Position numbers and translations under genes: made by a program
DNA from: a virus
Virus record (IMG/VR): IMGVR_UViG_3300024964_000002
Location: 1-35,022 of that record
Length of the DNA stretch: 35,022 nucleotides
Strand: one strand, 5' to 3'
The notes under the pieces: model-generated
Told to the model about the DNA's origin: nothing
What the model saw: only the letters and a program-made list of their open reading frames with translations
Databases searched by the model: none
Shown: one piece after another, positions 1 through 5,897 of the stretch
How positions within the stretch are numbered: the stretch's first letter is position 1
Layout of the letters: every line of letters starts with the position of its first letter

Positions 1-127
1 GGGTAAACGGTAGCGTCGATACCCAATTCTTTCAAAAATTATCTCACGTTCCGCAACTAGAAAATCAAGTTACACAGAGTGATCAAAACAGGCAGCACTC
101 AACCAAGAATGGCAACGTGACTGTTGA
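1..127. repeat. Terminal direct repeat, copy 1 (circular join)
   Basis: These 127 bases are identical to the last 127 bases of the window (34896-35022). A small ORF that enters the repeat at the right end continues in frame into the sequence after the left copy, so the join is biologically continuous. The exact length of 127 equals a common assembler k-mer, so the repeat most likely marks a closed circular assembly rather than a true phage terminal repeat. Unique genome length would be 34,895 bp. Confidence 0.93.
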
Positions 128-158
128 GGGTAATGTCACAACACATAAATTGAAATAA
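1..158 (+). CDS. 3' part of small phage protein split by the contig ends
   Basis: This is the C-terminal half of a 103-aa protein whose ATG is at 34742. Read across the circular join the frame stays open and stops with TAA at 156-158. The C-terminus is hydrophilic (ends GNVTVEGNVTTHKLK) and has no membrane segment. The family looks like a small conserved protein found next to HNH genes in temperate phages, but I cannot name it. It lies 32 bp upstream of the first DGR target gene and is probably in the same transcript. Confidence 0.8.
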   Translation, partial: VNGSVDTQFFQKLSHVPQLENQVTQSDQNRQHSTKNGNVTVEGNVTTHKLK

Positions 159-190
159 CAATCATCCACCAAAAGAAAGGTTAAATCACA

Positions 191-1108
191 ATGAACACCA
201 TTACTGATGTTAAAAATTTAGGCTTATATGCAAAATATAAAGTCATCCGTACCGACGGCACAAGCTCACCAGGTGCAAAACATGAAAACGATGAATACTT
301 TGTATTAAACCTAAGCACAGATCAACACGCAATTCCTGCAATAAATGCTTATGCTAAATCATGTGCGGAAACACATCCTGCATTATCTGCTGATTTGCGC
401 ATGTTTGTTAACAGCAAGATTCAATCAAATGACGAGTTTATTACCGTACCCGAAACCACCTTACCAAGCGGCATAGTAATAGCAGCCTTTCAGGTAGGTA
501 AATATGCCTGCAGCAAATCAGATTTAGGCACTGCAATTGTGACCGCCTCACGTAAACCTTGGTCAAATATCAATTTTCACAATGCTAAAAAAACTTGCGC
601 AGAAGTTGGCTACTCACTCATTACTGAATTGCAATATTTAGCCATTGCTTACCAAATAACCCAGCAAGATATTAACTGGACCAGCGGCAAAGTTGGTGAA
701 GGTGAAGTCTATCGAGGCCTACATAAAGGCAACGTTGATGAAGCTCAAGACGGCCATTACGAAAGTACTGACACAGCAGAGCGCCGTTGGCATGCTTTAT
801 CTAACGGTGAACGTGTTTACGACTTTAGCGGCAATATTTACAGCTGGGTATTTGATGACGTACAAGGTGATGAGAATGGTGTTGTTGCCAGAGATTTTGC
901 TAAGGACTCCCCAAGCATTACAACGGCCCCTTATCCTAGCCGTGAAAAAGGTATGGGGGATTACAAGGTATGGGATTGGTCTGGCATTGCGCTCGTTCGG
1001 GGCGGCTACTGGGGCTCGGGCGGCAGCGCAGGCGCGTTCTGCCTCGGCGACGCCTGGCCTGGCGTCGACAGCGACCGTGTCGGCTTCCGCTGCACCAAGA
1101 GTCTCTAG
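191..1108 (+). CDS. DGR variable protein 1 (C-type lectin/FGE-like fold)
   Basis: 305-aa target of the retroelement. Residues 1 to about 75 form a separate N-terminal domain (KYKVIRTDGTSSPG, EYFVLNLSTDQHA) resembling small stand-alone phage proteins. Residues about 76-305 are an FGE-sulfatase/C-type-lectin-like domain (GNIYSWVFDD, ALVRGGYW, VGFRC) whose last 40 residues contain VR1. Residues 264-301 are encoded by the variable repeat. No signal peptide or membrane segment is visible. It is a clear paralogue of the protein at 31804-32547 over the lectin-like part, which lacks this N-terminal domain. Known DGR targets of this fold bind ligands through the variable surface; the ligand here is unknown. 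It is preceded by an AAAGG-type ribosome site and lies in the early int-side operon, not with the tail genes. Confidence 0.9.
   Translation: MNTITDVKNLGLYAKYKVIRTDGTSSPGAKHENDEYFVLNLSTDQHAIPAINAYAKSCAETHPALSADLRMFVNSKIQSNDEFITVPETTLPSGIVIAAFQVGKYACSKSDLGTAIVTASRKPWSNINFHNAKKTCAEVGYSLITELQYLAIAYQITQQDINWTSGKVGEGEVYRGLHKGNVDEAQDGHYESTDTAERRWHALSNGERVYDFSGNIYSWVFDDVQGDENGVVARDFAKDSPSITTAPYPSREKGMGDYKVWDWSGIALVRGGYWGSGGSAGAFCLGDAWPGVDSDRVGFRCTKSL
980..1092 (+). repeat. DGR variable repeat VR1
   Basis: Aligned without gaps to the TR at 2239-2351 (113 bp) it differs at 19 positions, all of them adenine in TR (15 A to G, 2 A to T, 2 A to C). All 86 non-adenine TR positions are unchanged. Homology stops abruptly after GTCGGCTTCCGCTG, where TR continues ACCC and VR1 continues CACC; this GC-rich end is the likely IMH. 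About 73% GC, far above the surrounding DNA. Confidence 0.95.
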
Positions 1109-1123
1109 TCACTTGTCACTCAT

Positions 1124-1148
1124 GCCGTCCGCTTGAAAGGCGGACGGC
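1124..1148 (+). other. Hairpin downstream of VR1 (DGR target hairpin or terminator)
   Basis: Perfect 9-bp stem GCCGTCCGC/GCGGACGGC, extendable by a G-T pair, with loop TGAAA. It starts 31 bp after the VR1 end and 15 bp after the stop codon. A hairpin with the same TGAAA loop follows VR2 at a similar distance, and I see none after TR. This matches the cruciform hairpins known downstream of VRs in the Bordetella phage DGR. Only a short T-run follows, so it would be a weak terminator. Confidence 0.65.
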
Positions 1149-1167
1149 TTTAATAGGAGAAAATAAA

Positions 1168-1425
1168 ATGTGTCAGTTAAAAGCTTACAGAATTAGCGAA
1201 TATGATTGGTACGCGGCATACAGTGCTGATCAAGCCATTGAGTTAGCCATGAAAGATACCGGCGAAAGCAAAGAAGATACTGTCGATGATATGTATTACA
1301 CAGGCGAACCTGAGTCTGATGATTTAGAAATTTTCTGTGATGAAGGAAGAACAGAAAAAGAATTGATTACCGTCACTTTAGGGAAAATGACTGAACCTGG
1401 GTGGTGTTTTGGTATTGAGGCCTAA
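1168..1425 (+). CDS. Small acidic protein between VP1 and the Avd fusion
   Basis: 85-aa acidic soluble protein (MCQLKAYRISEYDWYAAYS). The start is ATG 1168, preceded by AGGAGAAAATAAA; the longer open frame upstream only reads through VR1 and the hairpin. It lies two bases before the MutS-like/Avd fusion gene, so the two are probably translationally coupled. The DWYAAYSADQAIELAMKD region suggests a short alpha/beta fold resembling small proteins seen in phage early operons. I cannot assign a function. Its position inside the DGR cassette makes it a possible accessory gene. Confidence 0.75.
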   Translation: MCQLKAYRISEYDWYAAYSADQAIELAMKDTGESKEDTVDDMYYTGEPESDDLEIFCDEGRTEKELITVTLGKMTEPGWCFGIEA

Positions 1426-1427
1426 CT

Positions 1428-2213
1428 ATGCACTCTCAAATCAAAGGCATCGAAGTGACTTTCAGCACGGATAATCCACACGTTGAAATAGCCAAAAAAT
1501 TGCAACAGACCTATCCGCAACACTTGGTATTGGTAGAATCTGGCACGTTTTTACAGGCGTTCAATAAATCCGCCTATGCCTTGCACGTGCTCAAGCAATA
1601 TAAGCTTAAATTGGCTGGCCCAGCGCATACACCGCACCTACGTGTTGGCTTCCCTATTGCTAACTACAAGCAGCGTTTATGGCCGTTGGTGGATGAACAA
1701 AACTTATCTTACGTGTTGGCCACAAAAAGCGGTCTTGAGCTTTGCGAGGCAACCGTGTCAAACATGATGCTTGATACGATTTCTGATGACATAGTTAATC
1801 AGGTAATTGCGGATTTAGTCACCAATAAGCAGCTCAATACAGCATCCACAGCCAAAGCATTGGCCAACCCAAACATGCAGGATTTTCTATTCAAAACTAA
1901 AGCTGAAGAGCTTGATTACCAACTGCTGCAAGACCTGATTAAATTACCACGTGATCTTCGCATCACGTGGGGCGAAAGCGTGCGAGAAACTATGCAACGT
2001 ATCATGTGTAACATCTACCTATACGGCAATGAAGATAACAAGCCACAGCTGCTAAAAAAACTATCCGCAGATATAGATTTACTGCGTCATTACATTTGTC
2101 AGGCTAAAGCACTAAATCGATTCAATTTTGCCTTTGAGCACAGAGTCGGTTTAGTGGTCGAGCTTGGACGCATTTTAGGCGGCTTACAACGCGCACAAAA
2201 GGTGGCCCTATGA
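1428..2213 (+). CDS. avd: DGR accessory protein: MutS-like domain fused to Avd-like domain
   Basis: 261 aa. Residues about 15-100 resemble MutS domain I, the mismatch-recognition N-terminal fold: SGTFLQAFNKSAYAL at 38-52 parallels the GDFYELF-type motif and VGFPIANYKQRL at 73-84 parallels the GVP motif. Residues about 165-253 resemble the Avd four-helix bundle, with LPRDLR at 173-178 and the terminal GRILGG at 247-252. Avd binds the DGR reverse transcriptase and template RNA and is needed for mutagenic cDNA synthesis in the Bordetella phage. MutS-like (MSL) genes are known DGR accessories; here both seem to be in one chain. It ends 25 bp before TR and overlaps the next open frame by ATGA. Confidence 0.8.
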   Translation: MHSQIKGIEVTFSTDNPHVEIAKKLQQTYPQHLVLVESGTFLQAFNKSAYALHVLKQYKLKLAGPAHTPHLRVGFPIANYKQRLWPLVDEQNLSYVLATKSGLELCEATVSNMMLDTISDDIVNQVIADLVTNKQLNTASTAKALANPNMQDFLFKTKAEELDYQLLQDLIKLPRDLRITWGESVRETMQRIMCNIYLYGNEDNKPQLLKKLSADIDLLRHYICQAKALNRFNFAFEHRVGLVVELGRILGGLQRAQKVAL

Positions 2214-2503
2214 ACGATACAGGGTGCGCTCTGGAAAGTCTGGCAATGCGCTCATTCGGGGCGGCTACTGGAACTCGAACGACAACGCAGGCGCGTTCTA
2301 CCTCAACAACGACTGGCCTGACAACGACAACGACAATGTCGGCTTCCGCTGACCCAACATTACAACACCTAGACGGCGGCTTAATTGCCACGGAAGGTTC
2401 AATCTTGGTCGAGAGCATCCCGCAGGAAACTGCAAAAGCAAGGCAAAAAGCCAAACCGAAAACCGCAGCAGTGCCTATGGGTGCTGTTGTGGAAAGCGGT
2501 CGT
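2214..2503 (+). ncRNA. Probable DGR template RNA with 3' spacer
   Basis: In the Bordetella phage DGR the functional RNA contains TR plus about 140 nt of spacer before the reverse transcriptase gene. Here TR is followed by 152 bases (2352-2503) before the first well-placed start codon (ATG 2504 with GGAAAG seven bases upstream). I infer that 2214-2503 is mainly RNA template and spacer. The frame from ATG 2210 happens to be open through TR (Thr-rich in that frame), so a translated alternative cannot be excluded. RNA ends are not determined. Confidence 0.5.
2239..2351 (+). repeat. DGR template repeat (TR)
   Basis: 113-bp template for both variable repeats. Read in the VR frame it is full of AAC and GAC codons (GNALIRGGYWNSNDNAGAF) and contains 27 adenines. 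Of these, 19 are changed in VR1 and 17 in VR2, and no other base is changed in either. It lies between the Avd fusion and the reverse transcriptase, the usual DGR position. The 3' edge diverges from the VRs right after GTCGGCTTCCGCTG, giving the IMH* end. Confidence 0.96.
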
Positions 2504-2806
2504 ATGAACAAACCACCACAAATAGGTGACTTAATAAAAGAGCTTAACGGCTTCTGCAATTACCTTGTTAATGAAGTTTATTTAGCTTATGGCGGACTGT
2601 GTTTTGAGTGTATTGCAAAAAGTCAATTTTCAGATAAAAGTCCATCATATTTCAATAGCTTTGAAATGGTTGATGGTTTTTGCAGAAAAATACACCCATG
2701 GGCAACAGGTTCATCTGGTTACAGTATGAATAAAGGTGGCATGAATGGCGATGGATATGATTATTTAGTAATCGTTGAACGCGCCGCCCAGGGGAGCTTA
2801 TTCTAA
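2504..2806 (+). CDS. 100-aa protein between TR and reverse transcriptase
   Basis: Starts MNKPPQIGDLIKELNGF with a ribosome site GGAAAG and overlaps the reverse transcriptase start by one base (TAATG), so the two are translationally coupled. It has three cysteines and a C-terminal YDYLVIVERA strand-like segment. No membrane segment or known motif is seen. The same frame is open back to ATG 2210 through TR, and ATG 2336 is also possible; I prefer 2504 because the upstream part is low-complexity template sequence. An unrecognised gene in this slot could be a DGR accessory. Confidence 0.6.
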   Translation: MNKPPQIGDLIKELNGFCNYLVNEVYLAYGGLCFECIAKSQFSDKSPSYFNSFEMVDGFCRKIHPWATGSSGYSMNKGGMNGDGYDYLVIVERAAQGSLF

Positions 2807-3792
2807 TGAGCGATTTCACCAACATCACCAGCCTAGACAATCTCTATGCATGCTGGCTTAAATCAAAACGAAGTAAAGGCCATAGCCTACGCATTCAACG
2901 TTTTGATGCTGATGCATTAAATTACCTTACAACGATTCAGCAACGTCTACGCACACGTACATATACCTTTGGTCCATACAAAACATTCACTGTGCGTGAA
3001 AAGAAATTTCGCGATGTAGTGGATGCACCAACCAAAGACCGCGTTGTGCATTGGATGCTTTATCAATACCTATTACCTATCTGGCAACCTAGATTTATTC
3101 ACGACACATTTGGCAACTTGCCAGGACGTGGTAGCCATGCAGCAGTTAATCGACTAGCTAAATTTACCCATAGAGAAAATACACAATGGGTACTGCAACT
3201 CGATATATCAAAATACTTTTACTCAGTACCGCACGCGCAGTTAAAAGAACGTGCTTTACGCTACATTGGCGACCATGATGTACGCCAGCTAATCATTAGT
3301 CTCATTGACTCATATAGAACAGGTGATAACTATGATGAATTATTTGCGCCTGGTTCTTTGTATAGAACCAACTTAAATAAAGGCATGCCAATTGGAAACC
3401 TAAGCAGCCAGCTATTTGCAAACATCTATCTAAATGAGTTTGATCACTGGATAAAAGAAACGCTGCGAGTTAAACACTACATACGCTATGTAGATGACAT
3501 GGTCATTCTCGGTGAAACACGTGAGCAGATGCAGAATATATGCCGATTAATCACTGAAAAACTATCAGCAGAAGGCATCACCATTCACCCAAAGAAAATA
3601 CGTATAGCGCCAACAGCTGCGGGCGTACCATTTTTAGGCTATGTAATATGGCCGCATCACATTTCAGCCGGTGCATACATTCGCAGGCGTTACCACCACA
3701 CACTAAGACAACATGAATCAGGCATCTTCGACAGAAACCAAGCACTAAATTCATACAAAGCAGCATTGGCACATACTGGATTTTCAAAATAA
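2806..3792 (+). CDS. DGR reverse transcriptase
   Basis: 328 aa, typical size for a DGR reverse transcriptase with no extra maturase or endonuclease domain. Visible motifs are QLDISKYFYSV at 131-141 with the first catalytic Asp at 133, GMPIGNLSSQ at 193-202, YVDD at 228-231 and GVPFLGYVIWP at 273-283. The SQ ending of the 193-202 motif, instead of QG, is diagnostic for DGR enzymes over retrons and group II introns. It copies the TR RNA with adenine-specific errors; the cDNA then replaces VR. Ribosome site GGGGAG lies nine bases before the ATG. It is coupled upstream to the 100-aa gene and downstream to the excisionase. Confidence 0.95.
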   Translation: MSDFTNITSLDNLYACWLKSKRSKGHSLRIQRFDADALNYLTTIQQRLRTRTYTFGPYKTFTVREKKFRDVVDAPTKDRVVHWMLYQYLLPIWQPRFIHDTFGNLPGRGSHAAVNRLAKFTHRENTQWVLQLDISKYFYSVPHAQLKERALRYIGDHDVRQLIISLIDSYRTGDNYDELFAPGSLYRTNLNKGMPIGNLSSQLFANIYLNEFDHWIKETLRVKHYIRYVDDMVILGETREQMQNICRLITEKLSAEGITIHPKKIRIAPTAAGVPFLGYVIWPHHISAGAYIRRRYHHTLRQHESGIFDRNQALNSYKAALAHTGFSK

Positions 3793-4073
3793 TGATGATA
3801 AAGTATGTCACTATTAAAAAGTTTGAAGAATTAACCGGCTACACAGAAGCCGCCGTTAATACTAAAATTCGTGATGGCATATGGTTAGAAGGCAAAGTTT
3901 TTGTCAAAGCACCTGATGGCAGAAACTTAATTTCAATTGAAGGATACGAACAATGGGTAGAAACGGCAGCGGGGTTACGCAAGCGTCAGCATCAAGCTAT
4001 GAAATCGCCTTCACGTTTCGTGGCATCAGGTGCCGTGAAAGAATCAAGCTCCAGCCCAGCGCCACTAATCTAA
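3792..4073 (+). CDS. xis: Excisionase-like small DNA-binding protein
   Basis: 93 aa (92 if the second ATG at 3795 is used). The N-terminal 55 residues (YVTIKKFEELTGYTEAAV, DGIWLEGKVFVKAPDGR, SIEGYEQWVE) match the winged-helix putative excisionase family of temperate phages. Such proteins bend attachment-site DNA and direct the integrase towards excision. The gene overlaps the reverse transcriptase stop by one base and the integrase start by about 120 bases. The basic, Ser/Pro-rich tail after residue 65 lies in that overlap and may be poorly constrained. Confidence 0.75.
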   Translation: MMIKYVTIKKFEELTGYTEAAVNTKIRDGIWLEGKVFVKAPDGRNLISIEGYEQWVETAAGLRKRQHQAMKSPSRFVASGAVKESSSSPAPLI

Positions 4074-5128
4074 AGCGCGTACAAAATCACCTAGGCGCAA
4101 TTCTAACAGCCATTGAAAATAATACATTTGATTACAAAGCCACGTTTCCAGATTCACCACGCCGTTTACAATTCATAGAAAGACAAGGTGAAGCATTAGC
4201 TTCAGAAACCTACTTCGATGACTGGATTACAGCTAAAACCAAGCAAATAAAATCATCAACGCTACTTGATTACACAAAAATCATTAACAATCTGATTATT
4301 CCGCAATTTATGGGCATGAACATTAGTGATATAAAACGTGTAGATGTCCGTAAATGGCTAGCAGGAATGACCTGCAGTAATAAACGCATGGCTAATATTC
4401 AAAGTGTAATGCGTAGCGCCCTGCAGGATGCTGTCAATGATGAGCTAATCGAAAGCAATCCGCTTTATGGCTGGAAATATGAGAATAAAGAAGCTCCTAA
4501 AAAAGTGGATGATGTCGATCCATTTACGGCCAATGAACAAGAATTAATACTTAATGAACTAACTGGTCAAGATCACAATATATTTAAGTTTTTGTTTTGG
4601 ACAGGATTAAGAACCAGTGAATTGGTGGCATTACAATGGGATGATATCGATTGGCAGCGCGGTACCATCAAAATAAATAAAGCGATGACACAGGCTTCAG
4701 ATGAGTTTGAAGAGCCTAAAACTAAAGCGGGTAATCGTGAGGTTAAAATATTGGCACCGGCAATGGAAGCCTTGAATGACCAAAAGCAATATACGCTATT
4801 AAAGAATCAAGAAATATTTCAAAGTTCACATACAGGTGAGGCACTAACTGGTGATCAACGTCTACGCAAAGTAATCTGGCAACCTGCTTTAAAACGCGCC
4901 AAAGTTAAATACAGACGTCCATATCAGACTAGACATACCTATGCCAGCATGATGTTAACAGCAGGCGAATCTATCGCATGGCTAGCACAACAAATGGGCC
5001 ACGCCGACTGGGCTAGCCTAAGAAAAACTTACGCTAAATTTATCAAAGACTCTATCCCCGATGCAGGTGATAAAGCCGTTGAGATGTTTAGTAAAAAAGC
5101 TGTCAAAAAGCTGGCAATTAAACCCTAA
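3953..5128 (+). CDS. int: Tyrosine integrase
   Basis: 391-aa phage integrase. Residues 1 to about 65 match the DUF3596-type arm-DNA-binding region (YEIAFTFRGIRCRERIKL, NTFDYKATFP). Residues about 80-175 are the SAM-like core-binding domain. The C-terminal catalytic domain has R220 (TGLRTSEL), a Lys near 258, R327 (PYQTRHTYAS), H350 (QMGHADW) and nucleophile Y360. It recombines attP with a chromosomal site, probably a tRNA 3' end given the core just downstream. Start ATG 3953 lies inside xis and has GGA about eight bases upstream. The last codons overlap two arm-type repeats. Confidence 0.93.
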   Translation: MGRNGSGVTQASASSYEIAFTFRGIRCRERIKLQPSATNLKRVQNHLGAILTAIENNTFDYKATFPDSPRRLQFIERQGEALASETYFDDWITAKTKQIKSSTLLDYTKIINNLIIPQFMGMNISDIKRVDVRKWLAGMTCSNKRMANIQSVMRSALQDAVNDELIESNPLYGWKYENKEAPKKVDDVDPFTANEQELILNELTGQDHNIFKFLFWTGLRTSELVALQWDDIDWQRGTIKINKAMTQASDEFEEPKTKAGNREVKILAPAMEALNDQKQYTLLKNQEIFQSSHTGEALTGDQRLRKVIWQPALKRAKVKYRRPYQTRHTYASMMLTAGESIAWLAQQMGHADWASLRKTYAKFIKDSIPDAGDKAVEMFSKKAVKKLAIKP

Positions 5129-5278
5129 AACACCTTATTAAATTGCCAACTTTTTAACATTCAATCAATATAACATATTGATTTTATTGCACTTTATTGG
5201 TGGAGCTGGCGGGAATCGAACCAACGGAAGACCACGCCAGTCAATGAGTTTAAGAAAAAGCTGGCAAAAAGCTGTTAT
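5094..5278. other. attP: attP: tRNA-3'-end core flanked by arm-type repeats
   Basis: The core at 5198-5222 reads, on the minus strand, as a T-loop and acceptor end of a tRNA finishing AGCTCCACCA. Beyond 5222 the T-stem partner does not fit, so it is a partial copy and not a tRNA gene. Repeats of AAAAAGCTGGCAA flank it: 5094-5106 (GTCAA variant) and 5105-5117 in tandem, 5143-5155 inverted with one mismatch, 5255-5267, and 5266-5278 (degenerate end). The 11-bp spacing within pairs is one helical turn. This is the layout of a lambda-type attP with integrase arm sites on both sides of the core. Confidence 0.8.
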
Positions 5279-5442
5279 TCTAAAAAAAATTGTAATGTAA
5301 AATCTAACACACATCCAAAATAAATAAATAGCAGGTATCCTCCTGAATATATTACTGAATTCCATAAAATTATTAATTTTTGAATTTTTACACTATGCAA
5401 CTAAAACATATAGTGATTTAATATAGATAAATCACTGCATGT
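5279..5442. other. AT-rich gap with one inverted repeat
   Basis: No convincing gene. An inverted repeat AGTGATTT/AAATCACT (5412-5419 and 5429-5436, 9-base spacer containing AATATAGAT) could be an operator or a promoter-overlapping site for the structured region that follows. The rest is AT-rich with no further signal seen. Confidence 0.4.
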
Positions 5443-5618
5443 TGTGCTTATGGAGGAATTTTTAATGAGAAGATGATTTGGTTCTAGTAGCAATGCATGA
5501 TACTACCCTGCTAGAACCATAAAGGAAGGCCCATAAATAGTCCGACCGGGAAGAACGTCTATTTATGAGCCATGGTAGTGCAATACCCAGTAATACTGTA
5601 TTAAGCACACTAAGCACA
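5443..5618 (+). ncRNA. Candidate structured non-coding RNA
   Basis: Three nested or adjacent stems occur in a gene-free stretch. An outer stem TGTGCTTA (5443-5450) pairs with TAAGCACA at 5602-5609, which is repeated at 5611-5618. Hairpin A pairs TGGTTCTAG (5479-5487) with CTAGAACCA (5511-5519). Hairpin B pairs 5528-5540 with 5559-5571, 12 base pairs with one mismatch, around CATAAATAG/CTATTTATG. ACTACC (5502-5507) can also pair with GGTAGT (5574-5579), giving a possible pseudoknot. A strong GGAGGA plus ATG precedes only a three-codon ORF (5465). Strand is not proven; plus is chosen because flanking genes are plus. Confidence 0.45.
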
Positions 5619-5691
5619 TAATAAATGTAAATGTACTTGGTGGCAATTACTCAATACAGTTAGTTTAAATATTTTTTATAGGAAATTTAAA

Positions 5692-5832
5692 ATGGCTAAA
5701 AAACCAAGTAATGAAAAAACCAGTGCTGCAGTAGCAACAAAAGCTTCAGCAATATTACGTGATCCAAATTCAACTAAAGCAGAAAAATCAGTAGCTGCTT
5801 CAGCTTTGACACAGGCGCGAAATAAAAAGTAG
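5692..5832 (+). CDS. 46-aa Lys/Ala-rich phage protein
   Basis: Small basic protein MAKKPSNEKTSAAVATKASA continuing with ILRDPNSTKAEKSVAASALTQ. The ATG has AGGAAA seven bases upstream and the gene ends just before a strong terminator, so it looks real despite its size. Similar tiny proteins (KKPSN, ASxILRDP, KSVAASALxQ) occur in many prophages and plasmids with no known function. It is probably cytoplasmic and helical. It may be the last gene of the plus operon or be transcribed from a promoter in the structured region upstream. Confidence 0.75.
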   Translation: MAKKPSNEKTSAAVATKASAILRDPNSTKAEKSVAASALTQARNKK

Positions 5833-5841
5833 GTTGATTTA

Positions 5842-5867
5842 AATAAAGGGGCTCAGGCCCCTTTATT
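5842..5867. terminator. Bidirectional terminator between convergent operons
   Basis: Perfect 11-bp stem AATAAAGGGGC/GCCCCTTTATT with loop TCAG. It gives U-rich tails on both strands and separates the plus-strand 46-aa gene from the end of the minus-strand lysis operon. Confidence 0.85.
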
Positions 5868-5897
5868 CTTGATATTTTCACTAGGTGTGCCGAATTC

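Noticed and set aside
693-1136. 147-aa and related open frames overlapping VR1
   Set aside because: They are frame shadows of variable protein 1; the GC-rich VR lacks stops in several frames. The 970-1425 frame contains a real gene only from ATG 1168.
2122-2559. 145-aa minus-strand frame over TR
   Set aside because: It covers the TR in reverse and the 3' end of the Avd fusion with no ribosome site; the openness comes from the AAC-rich template.
2806-3792. Retron or group II intron reverse transcriptase
   Set aside because: Presence of TR/VR pairs with adenine-only changes, the SQ motif and an Avd-like neighbour identify a DGR; no maturase or endonuclease domain and no msr/msd-like region.
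5198-5222. Complete tRNA gene at the tRNA-like sequence
   Set aside because: Only the T-loop and acceptor 3' end are present; the T-stem partner does not pair and no anticodon arm follows.
5165-5365. 66-aa minus-strand frame over attP
   Set aside because: It includes the tRNA-like core and arm repeats and has no fitting start signal; DNA here is explained by attP.
5411-5620. CRISPR array
   Set aside because: The repeated TAAGCACA units are only 8 bp and two copies in direct orientation; no regular repeat-spacer pattern. No CRISPR-like array was found anywhere in the window.
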